A DNA stretch of 64,000 bases, from positions 18,208,669-18,272,668 of the forward strand of contig NC_057793.1 of assembly GCF_014905175.1 (NCBI RefSeq), in the 5' to 3' direction. The position numbers were made by a program, and so were the translations under genes. This DNA is from Aphidius gifuensis. Its lineage: Eukaryota > Arthropoda > Insecta > Hymenoptera > Braconidae. The notes beneath the pieces were generated by a model. That model was given only the letters and a program-made list of their open reading frames with translations, did no database searches and was not told where the DNA came from. The stretch's first letter is position 1; every line of letters begins with the position of its first letter. Below, piece by piece: positions 54,675 through 64,000 of the stretch.

Positions 54675-56800
54675 CCCCCACAGTAAAACCTTCCGTTCAG
54701 GGAACGCAGTGTACGTAAACGGAAGGCTTATCGCCAAATTCCGTAATTATTTACATCCATATTTTACCTTAATTCTAGGTTACATTTTTTTTTCGTAGTA
54801 TCTATAGTTGAATCTAGAAGTTCTCGAAGTTCTGGAAGATCTTGAAGTTCTTGACGTTCTTGAAAAAAAAAAATTTTTTTTTTTTTTTTTTTTTTCATTT
54901 ATATTAACTCATTAGAAGTCACGAATTCCATGGTACCGATTTCACATTGATTAAGATTGCTTTTTCTTGATGATATCTTGGCAGTCGAATGGTAACTAGT
55001 TGCTCCACTTTTTCTTGCACCTTGACTTGTTGGATGGCTATTTTATGATTACAAGTTGCGCTGTTCCAGCAAAATTGAGTTCATTGTCATTTTGATACGT
55101 TGTTGGCCTTACTTTTTGGGTAATAACATTCTTGTAGATTTTTTGGAGTTGATTCGTGGTTTGCTTTATATTTAGCAGCTGCTATTCATGTTTAACAGTA
55201 TGATCAGCACCACAGAGTTGACAATTAATGTTTGATTGGGTTTATATTTAATCTCCAATCATTATCTTCATACTCAAAATACATAACTTTACCCATTGAA
55301 ATTTCGCCACCATTTTTTTATAGCGTACACAATGAATGTCCACCTTGTCGTGATTATTCGCCTCCAGAGTCAGGTTGTGGGTGACTTAGTATATGTCCTT
55401 CGATGATATCTTGCTTTACTCGAAAATTCCTCCCCTCTGGTGCATAGACTATATCATCGTCTGCAACCGATTGTAACTGCACTCGACGTATTTTGTTGAC
55501 TTCATCTCGTTGTCACCTCGTTCTTGTTGTTTGATGAATTGTTGACTGATGCTGATGATTATCATTAAATATATATATAAATTTTATTATCCTACTTAAC
55601 GACTACTTCTTGTCTTTAAAATTACGATTATCCGATACTTATTTTTCCATGCTTAGGCTTTTTATTGTGTAACATTATCCCACTTGAAGGGATAAATAAT
55701 TCAGAGATTATTTACTCCTTCAATTTGACTCTTACTCTGTTTCTAATTCAGTTATCAATTTATCTTCATATTTTGCCTATTTGTCAAATTGTTTCCGAAT
55801 ATTTATTTTTAGTTTCTTCGTAATTTCACGATTCTTTTAATTGGTTAACTGTTTACTTGGCCATTATCATTATTATTTACCTACTTCTTATTTATTTATT
55901 CATTTATAAGGAGAAAAAAAAACTTGGAGATCAGGGAGTTTATCAAACCTGATTACCGTTCATATTTATTGTTACTGCATTCCTAAGAAGGCAGCACCTA
56001 TTCGAGATACCACAAAAAAAAATTTACCGAAAAGAACTATTTCTAATAGTAACAACAATCGTGTTTTTCCTTTCTACTCTTTTAATATTTTCTCAAGATA
56101 GCCAGGATTTCGTCGTCTCGTCAGACGTCTTATCCCTTCATCTTGTTTCACTATTTTCTAAAGATAACCGTTGTCTCGTCAGACACTTTATCCCTTTATC
56201 TTTCACCCCCACAGTAAGCATGAGCTTGCCCACCTTTTTTTCTTTTTGGGAAAAGAAATAGTTATTAATTTCATGGATTATTCATGCAATGATAGTTTTA
56301 TTTTCATTAGTAATTATTGAGCTCGATTATTGGGACGTCCCTTTCCTATAATGAAAGAAAAAAAAAATTATGATTGTTATTAACTGCAGCTGCATTTCTT
56401 CGTGTACACGTCCTTAATTTATCATATAGTTAAATTTATTTCCAACTGGATCTGTTCTATAACAATTTGAAATATTACAAATTATTAATATGTATCGTTA
56501 CGATGATTAGAAATGTTATTTTCATTCGATTCTCAAGATTTTTTCAAATTTTCCATAATTGACTACTGCCCCCTTATGCTGGATGGTCAGTGCTTGAAAA
56601 ATTAAAATAAGATTATTAATATCATAACCTCCTATCTACTGGATGGCTAGTGTGAGAGAGAGAAAAAAAAAATTTAGGATCGACTATCGTCGTAAACCTG
56701 GCTGACTACCATCTTGTCCTACCTTCCCCCCCACAGTAAGCGTGAGTTTGGGGGAGGCAAAGCCTTACGCCAAGCGACACGTTGATACTTTCATAAAATT
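54675..56800 (-). mobile_element. Second, decayed copy of the LTR element's 3' internal region
   Basis: It parallels 46252-48780 throughout: purine tract, GAAGTTCT repeat, poly-T, a degraded Cys-rich ORF region, TTGGGACGTCCCTTTCC near 56330 and the CCCCCACAGTAAGC motifs (56206, 56730). Its ORF is disrupted by stops. The upper boundary is lost in repeats near 56800. Confidence 0.75.
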
Positions 56801-56929
56801 TATTTATTTTTATTGATTCGATTTTCCCATTTGTGCGTCCTCATTTTGGTATAAAAGAAAAAAAATTGTGAAAACAACATTATATATAAAGAAATTCAAA
56901 ATAAAAAAAAATTCATTTAATATTTAAAA

Positions 56930-57560
56930 ATTCGTTTATGTAAAAGGAAATCAATTCAACTTATTATACGCAGACGTGCGTTCGAATCCAAATAAAACAA
57001 AAAATTTTTTATTTAATTTTCAAGAAAATTTAAAAATATTAAATTTTAATTTAACAAATTATAGGAATACTAACAGTCTTATATCAATAGATAATATAGG
57101 TAGTTTACTAATTTTTATATAAAAAGGAGACAGATTTGAATTATTATACGCATGCGAGCGTTCAAATCCCAGTAGGAAAAAGTAGCAAAAAGAAACTTTA
57201 TTATTTTTTTTTTTGTAAATAAATTCAAAACATTTGGAAGAATTGATTTTTAATAGTTTATAATAATAACACTAATATTACATCAATGAAAGATATAGGC
57301 AATTTATCAATTTTTCAATGACAGGAACCCACTTTAAATTATTATATTCATGTGAGTATTCAAATCCAAGAGAATAAAGAAAATTTTATATATTTTTTGT
57401 AACTAGAGAAAAATTTTAAATATCAACTTTTAGTTCGATAATTTATAAGAATAATACCAATATTGTATCAATGAATGATATAAGTAGTTTATTAACTTGT
57501 ATATAAAAAGTAAACCAATTCCAATTATTTTACTCAAGCGAGTGTTCAAATCCAAGTATA
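56930..57560. repeat. ~185-bp T-arm-like repeats, second array
   Basis: GTTCGAATCC or GTTCAAATCC occurs at about 56980, 57160, 57356 and 57544, each after an ATTATAC-type segment, with one more at about 58908. These are diverged relatives of the array at 52790-53460. Confidence 0.65.
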
Positions 57561-58870
57561 TAAATAATAATTATAAACAAATGATTTTTTTGAAAAAATT
57601 AAAATGTTTGAAACAAATTCAAAATATTATTAACAAATGATTTAAGGAAAATTAAATAAACAATTATCAACAAATGATATTGAAAAAAAAATTAAAATAT
57701 TTGAGACAAATTCAAAGTATTATTAACAAATGATTTAAAAAAAATTAGAATATTCGAGACACACTCAAAAATATTATCGACAAACGATTTTAAAAAAATT
57801 AAAATAATCGAGACACACTCAAAATATTATCGACACACGATTTAACAAAATTAAAATAATCGAGACACACAATTATAAATATACAATATAAGAAAATTGA
57901 AATATTCGAAAACAAATTACAAAATAGTATTAGTTGTTATTATATGAACAATAATTATCAACAAATGATATTGAAAAAAAAATTAAAATATTTGAGACAA
58001 ATTCAAAGTGTTATTAACAAATGATTTGAAAAAAATTAGAATATTCGAGACACACTCAAAATTATTATCGACAAACGATTTTAAAAGAAATTAAAATAAT
58101 CGAGACACACTCAAAATATTATCGACACATGATTTAAACAAAATATTATCAACAATTGATTTAAGAAAATTAACATATTCGAAACACATTCAAAATAAAA
58201 TAGACACACGATTTAAACAAAAAAAATTAAAAATGTTTGCAACACATTCAAAATATAATCGACAAACGATTTAAGAAAAGAATTAAAATAATCCAAACCT
58301 CATTCAAAATATTATCAACAACCAAAAAAATTATTAAATATTTGAAACTCATTCAAAATATTATCAATAACCAAAAAAAAAAATTGAATATTCGAAACTT
58401 ATTCAAAATATTTTCGACAAATGATTTTAAAAAAAGTTAAAATATCCGAAACTAATTCGCACTATTATCAATAAAAAAAAAATATTAAATATTCGAAACT
58501 CACTCAAAATATTATCGACAACCGAAGAAAAAATAATTGAAACTCATTCAAAATATTATCAATAACCAAAAAAAAATTAAAATATCCGAAACTAATTCGC
58601 ACTATTGCCAATAACAACAAAAAGAAATATTAAATATTCGAAACTCATTCAAAATATTTTCAATAATCAAAAAAAATTAAAATATCTGAAACTCATTCAA
58701 AATATTTTTGACAAATGATTTTAAAAAAAATTAAAAATATCCGAAACTATTTCGCAATATTATCAATAATCCAAAAAAATTAAATATTTGAAACTCATTC
58801 AAAATATTTTTAACAATGGTTTTTAAAAAAATTTAAATATTCGAGTCAACCTCAAAATTATTATCGCTTC
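57560..58870. repeat. ~52-bp minisatellite, about 25 units
   Basis: The consensus contains CGAGACACACTCAAAATATT and ATCGACAAACGATTTAAAAA. Units become more diverged rightwards (CGAAACTCATTCAAAATATT). Short ORFs in it are by-products. Confidence 0.85.
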
Positions 58871-58959
58871 ATGATTTAGAAAGTTAAAATATCTACACTC
58901 ATGCTGGCGTTCAAATCCAGGTACGAGTAAAAGTTATTATTATATTTTTCTTTCTTTTT

Positions 58960-59482
58960 TTTTTTGTAACAACCAAAACAAAATATTTTATTTATTTAAA
59001 TTATTTAAATAAAGTCGATATTATTGCTAATTATTATACTGTAGATGGTATATATTTAGAGGGGATGATATTTGCCTAACTATTATTTAAACAAAATCGA
59101 ATTTTTATTGATTAAAATTTGTAAATAAATGAATATTTAATAAGGGATATAATTTATCGATTAATTACCTAGAATCGATATTTCTAATAAAATTTAAAAA
59201 GGGTGCTATTTATCTATCGACTGTTTCAAAAAAAATTAAATTTTTATAAGTTATTGTTGTGTAAACTAGTCAAATTTAAAACTTAAATATTAACTATCGA
59301 TTATTCAAAATGCATCGATATTTTATCAATTATAAAATAATAGTAAAAAAAATTATCACATTATCGATTATTACAATAAAATCGAAATCATATTAACTCA
59401 CGATGTGTAATTTAATAATTTTTATGAATGGATTAATGATATATCGATCATTTAAATAAAGTTGATCTTTTATTCATTAAAC
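58960..59482. repeat. Diverged ATCGAT satellite, left of the palindrome
   Basis: AT-rich units with ATCGATTATT and TAAATAAAGTCGAT motifs, the diverged edge of the ~80-bp array that continues at 60450. Confidence 0.6.
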
Positions 59483-59490
59483 ATGTGTAT

Positions 59491-60441
59491 TAGACCGTTT
59501 CAAAAAAAAAAAAAATTCTTTTTTTTTCTCTCCCACCCCCTAAAATCTTAGTATTTAACAAGACAAACCATCTACAATTTTCAATTTTTTTTTTTTTTCA
59601 ATGTCGCTCATCGACTTTGAATATTTTCCATTTAAAATACATGTAAGCAGAATGTTCATTTTAAACTTTTGTTTATAACTTTATCAATTTTTGAGCTAGA
59701 GACTTGGTAATACGACCATTCGAAAGCTTAAAAAAAAAATTTTTGATCAACTGTTTCGTGGCTAGAGAACTTTATAAACGTTTATTTCTAAAAAAACGAT
59801 AATTTATTTATTCGAAGACCTCTGGGCATTCATATAAAATTAAAAATTCGGCATATAAAATATAGTGTCTAAAGCTTTTTGATTAAGCTTTTTAAATAAT
59901 CATCTTGAATTGAAATATATTGATTATTTCGAAAGTTATGATTTTTTGAAACATCTAACCGAAAACAGCATTCATTCGTTTATAAAAAAATTGCACAAAT
60001 AACATTGTTTTTTTTTCAGTGTTTCAAAAATCATAACTTTTATAATAATCAAAATTTCAATTCAAGATGATTCAAAAGCAATCAAAAGCTTTAGACACTA
60101 TATTTTATATGCCGAATTTTTAATTTTATATGAATGCCCAAAATCTTCGAATAAATAAATTATTTTTTAGAAATAAACGTTTAAAAGTTTTTAATATTAT
60201 TACAAACTTTTTTTAAGCTTTCGAATGGTCGTATTACCAAGTCTCTACAAAATTGATAAAGTTATAAAACAAAGTATAAAATGAACATTCTGCTTACATG
60301 TATTTTAAATGGAAAATATTATTCAAAGTCGATAGAACAAAAAAAAATTGAAAATAGTAGATGGTTTGTCTTGTTAAATACTAAGATTTTAGGGGGTGGG
60401 AGAGAAAAAAAAAGAATTTTTTTTTTTTTTGAAACGGTCTA
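59491..60441. mobile_element. 951-bp palindromic foldback element with 8-bp target duplication
   Basis: The ends are TAGACCGTTTCAAAAAAAA at 59491 and its inverse at 60441. Arms of about 470 bp are nearly perfectly complementary. ATGTGTAT flanks both sides (59483-59490 and 60442-60449). An 8-bp duplication points to a hAT-type transposase acting in trans. No ORF. Confidence 0.93.
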
Positions 60442-60449
60442 ATGTGTAT

Positions 60450-61075
60450 ACGTTAAAAATATAAAAGAAAATTTAATATATCGATTATTTCAATGAAATC
60501 GATTATTTATTTATTAAACATGTATAAATGTTAAAATATTAAAAAGGGAATTTTAATATATCGATTATTCAAATAAACTCGATTGTTTATTTATTAAAAT
60601 TGTATAAATGTTAAAATATTGAAAAAGGGAATTTTAATATATCGATTATTTCAACAAAATCGATTGTTTATTTATTGAAATTGTATAAATGTTAAAATAT
60701 TGAGAAAGGGAATTTTAATATATCGATTATTTCAATAAACTCGATTGTTTATTTATTTGAATTGTATAAAAGTTAAAATATTGAAAAGGTAAATTAAATA
60801 TATCGATTATTTTCATAAAATCGATTATTTATTTATTAAAAGTTTATAAATGTCGAAATATTGAATAGGGAAATTTAATATATCGATTATTGAAAATAAA
60901 GTCGATTATTTATTGTTAAAATTGTATAAAAGTCAAAGTATTAAAAAGGGAAATTTAATATATCGATTATTAAAATAAAATCGATTGTTTATTTGTTAAA
61001 ATCGTATAAAAGTCGAAATATTAAAAAGGGAATTTTAATATCTCGATTATTAAAATAAAATCGAGATGTTGTTTC
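60450..61075. repeat. ~80-bp satellite with TATCGATTA
   Basis: About eight units contain TTAATATATCGATTATT and AAATCGATTGTTTATTTATT with GTATAAATGTTAAAATATTG between. Spacing is close to 80 bp. The palindromic element above is inserted in this array. Confidence 0.85.
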
Positions 61076-62215
61076 GTTATTGTTAATAACTAATAAAATT
61101 ATTTAAATAGGGTTATTAACTTCCAGGTATTTATGCAAAAACTAAAATATTATCAATTATTACTAACAAGTAATAATTGAAAAAGGGGATTTCAATTTTT
61201 CAATTAATTAAATAAAATCGAAATGTTGTTTTTAATAAATAATAAATTATTAAAAATAGGAATATTAGTTTCCAATTGTTTATGCGAAATTAAAATATTA
61301 ATTGATTATTGTTATATTAGTAATAATTATCAAAAAGGGGAATTCTAAATTTTCAATTATTTAAATAAAATCGAAATCTTGTATTATTATTGTATAAATA
61401 ATAAATTATTTAAATAGGAATATTAATTTCTAATTGTTTATGTAAAATCAAAATATTATTAATTATTACTATATTAGTAATAATTATCAAAAAGGGGAAT
61501 TCTAAATTTTCAATTATTTAAATAAAATCGAAATCTTGTTGTATTATTATTGTATAAATAATAAATTATTTAAATAGGAATATTAATTTCCAATTGTTTA
61601 TGTAAAATCAAAATATTATTAATTATTACTATATTAGTAATAATTATCAAAAAGGGGAATTTTATATTTTTAATTATTTAAATAAAATCGAAATCTTGTA
61701 TTATTATTGTATAAATAATAAATTATTCAAATAGGGATATTAATTTCCAATTGTTTGTGTAGAATCAAAATATTATTAATTATTACTATATTAGTAATAA
61801 TTATCATTAAGGGGAATTTTAAATTTTCAATTATTTAAATAAAATCGAAATCTTGTTGTATTATTATTGTATAAATAATAAATTATTTAAATAGGAATAT
61901 TAATTTTCATTTGTTTATATAAAATCGAAATATTATTAGTTATTACTATATTAGCAATAATTATCAATAGGGGGAATTTTTAAATTCTCAATTATTTAAA
62001 CAAAATCGAAGCGTTATTTATTATTATTGCATAAATAATTAATTCTCCAAACAGAAATATTAATTTCCAATTGTTTATGCAAAATCAAAATATTAATTAA
62101 TTATTACTATATCAGCAATAATTATCAATAAGGGGAATTTTTAAACTTTCAATTATTTGAACAAAATTGAAATATTATTTATTATTATTGCATAAATAAT
62201 TAATTCTCCAAACAG
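61076..62215. repeat. ~155-bp AT-rich satellite, about seven units
   Basis: Units contain TTCAATTATTTAAATAAAAT, CGAAATCTTG and ATTACTATATTAGTAATAAT plus AAAAAGGGGAATT. Adjacent units are very similar. It ends directly at the stop of the gene at 62221. Confidence 0.85.
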
Positions 62216-62220
62216 AAATA

Positions 62221-63205
62221 TTAATTTTCTTTTACTTCCAACTGTGCATTGGCAAACATAGCCGCTGCTGTTTCATATTCTAGGTCTACGTAAGCCCTGT
62301 CATTTTTTTCACCAGACACATCTACTGGTATTTCATTGTTTACATTTTCCCGTACAGACTCATTAACGGGAATTTCATTGTTTATCATAACATCGTCAAC
62401 TGGAATTTCATTTTCGGCCACTGGGCCATCAACTGGAATTTCATTATTTACCACAACTTCGTCAGTCGGTATTTCAATGTCTTTAGAAAACAAGAGAAAA
62501 TTTATTTTATTTACTTGTTAAAAAAGTATTAAAAATTTATTTTATTTATTAGTTAAGAAAAAAGTATTATTGAAAATTTATTTACCTAAAAACATGATAT
62601 CATCATTGTCAGGTTTTTCAAAATCCTTCAGCACATCTTCACACTGTGTAGAACTTTTTTTACTTGTTTCACATAAACTCTTTGTTTGATATTTTCATAC
62701 TGTATTTCTAATTCCGGATATTTTTTTATATCTTCTATATCGACAGGATTGCCGAGAATTTATCTCGAATAAAATCACCCAGTTCTCTATCTTTTTTAGG
62801 AAATTTTTTAAAAAACCCAGGGATCCAATCGCCGCGCGCAATTACAGTGCACTCCAAATTTTTCAGCTCGCTTAACAGTTCAGGGTATTTATAAATTTCG
62901 TGTACCCATTTTTTATCACGGGTATCTTCTACTTTCTTTTTTTTACAACTAAAGTCAACTTCGTTAGTTTCAAGTACACGTTTCATTTTTTGTTTTATTA
63001 GTGAAGATGTGAATGAGTACACCCGGAAAACACAACTGACACTTGTCGTGAAAATTTTCAGGGATGATAGTCGAAATAATTTTAGTCAGGCCCATTTTCC
63101 CACCTCCATGAATACTTATCTTTTCTAATAGGTCCATTTTTGCTAAGATGTTAAGCAAAAAAAAAAAAAAACAGGTGTATCTTAAAATTTTTAGAAATTT
63201 GACGG
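62221..63205 (-). pseudogene. Unrecognised spliced gene with NNEIPVD repeats, two frame breaks
   Basis: The last exon (62480-62221) encodes IEIPTDEVVV, four NNEIPVD/ENEIPVD-type repeats and an end at TAA. It joins in phase, through a 105-bp intron (62585-62481; GTAAAT donor, TTTTCTAAAG acceptor), to an exon ending EKPDNDDIMFL. Upstream, the coding frame changes in an A7 run near 62675 and again near 62745, linking YPELEIQYENIKQRVYVK to KWVHEIYKYPELLSELKNLE, GDWIPGFFKKFPKKDRELG and SCKKKKVEDT. A 5' segment (MDLLEKISIHGGGKMGL, QLCFPGVLIHIF) follows a good acceptor at 63140-63145. The protein is Glu/Lys-rich. It may be a host gene, a decayed one, or an intact one with assembly indels. Confidence 0.5.
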
Positions 63206-64000
63206 TAAAACTTACTTAAATACAAAAAAATAACTCACTGCTTTTATGACTCTTTTCCACGTACAAAAATCTGAAAATACCCTTCGCAAGTCGCTCGTAA
63301 AATTAGATAATAAACAGCAGGAACATTTAGAAAAAGTCTATCGAAAAAAAATTAACCCTCGGCACGGAAATCTGAAAAACATGCGACTCGTAAAAATAAA
63401 ATAACAAAAGAAACATTTTAAACTTCAAAAAAATTTTTAGAAAATCAGTTCATAAAAAATCCTATACAACATCTTCAAATAAAAACTTACCTTTTTTCAA
63501 GGGAAATCTGAAAAACATGCAAGTCGTAAAAATAAAATAACAAAAGCAACATTTTAAACTTCAGAAAAATTTATGTCGTTCGTAAACTAAATTAACAGCG
63601 GGATAATTTTTTCTATTCTACAGCCGAACCTTTATACGATTTGAACACGAAACTAAAAACTAAACTCGAAAAAAAAACTCCTTTATTCTTATATTTTCCA
63701 AAAACTATACTAAAAACTAAACTGAAAACTATATTTAAAAAAACTTCTTTTATCTATGTTTTCTTGAAACTCTATTCTTTTTTCCCTACTATAAAACTAA
63801 ACACCTGTATTTCAAAACTAAAACCGGAAAACTATACTAAAAAAACTAAACGGAAAAACTATATTAAAAAAACTACTTTTATTTATGTTTTCTTAAAACT
63901 CTATTCTTTTTTCCTACTATAAAACTAAACAACTGTATTTCAAAACTAAAGCGAAAAAACTAAACAGACAAACTATATTAAAAAAACTACTTTTATTTAT
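63206..64000. repeat. AT-rich tandem repeats at the window end
   Basis: Two repeat types: GGAAATCTGAAAAACATGC with AACATTTTAAACTTCA (63285-63560), and CTTTTATTTATGTTTTCTTA with ACTCTATTCTTTTTTCC (63660-64000, unit about 140 bp). A 93-codon frame at 63641-63922 follows the repeat and is not a credible gene. Confidence 0.65.

Overview
The window is AT-rich eukaryotic DNA and reads as a repeat-dense stretch of an insect genome. Short GT-AG introns of about 80-105 bp, hAT-type and foldback transposons, LTR retrotransposon remains and a fossil Polinton/adintovirus-like element all fit an arthropod. A hymenopteran such as a parasitoid wasp is a reasonable guess, but no sequence here proves it. A 100-base N run at 33248-33347 marks a scaffold gap, so this is a draft assembly, and some single-base frameshifts in homopolymers may be assembly errors.

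Layout. 1-6100: foldback elements, small MITEs and a palindrome-rich tandem array. 6124-6834 (minus): a two-exon UMP-CMP kinase, the only clearly intact conserved host gene. 7000-15100: nested transposons, including two hAT-type elements with perfect 8-bp target duplications (7023-8270 and 11557-14724) and many copies of a ~160-bp hairpin MITE whose copies abut through CTG triplets. 15105-18365: a 3.3-kb inverted-repeat element. 18973-20078: a CCTTGGTG-ended element that cuts off the start of a viral integrase gene.

20079-29260 holds the most notable feature, a decayed endogenous virus-like transposon. Minus-strand genes: integrase N-terminus, coiled-coil protein, DUF8207-like protein, packaging ATPase. 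Plus-strand genes: phospholipase A2-type virion protein, a penton-like protein, a double-jelly-roll-type major capsid protein and several small proteins. Most are broken by single stops or frameshifts. The penton-like gene is also split by a 3,301-bp foldback element (23374-26674) that contains two more foldback structures. No DNA polymerase or protease was found.

29300-35200: repeats, unidentified exon-like sequence, and a succinyl-CoA ligase beta-subunit pseudogene that still has an intron. 36655-37773: a solo LTR with a CTGT target duplication. 40063-42147 (minus): a long repetitive acidic/basic protein frame with one stop codon, next to a 60-bp minisatellite. 44379-56800 (minus): a tandem LTR retrotransposon with LTRs at 44379-46251 and 53555-54674, a multi-zinc-knuckle Gag, an unusual Cys-rich ORF just before the 3' LTR, and no recognisable pol. 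Arrays carrying a tRNA T-arm-like motif lie beside it. 56930-62215: satellite-like arrays, one interrupted by a 951-bp palindromic element with an 8-bp target duplication. 62221-63205 (minus): an unrecognised spliced gene with NNEIPVD repeats and two frame breaks. The rest is AT-rich repeats.

All assignments come from reading the sequence and recalling protein families. No database search was run.
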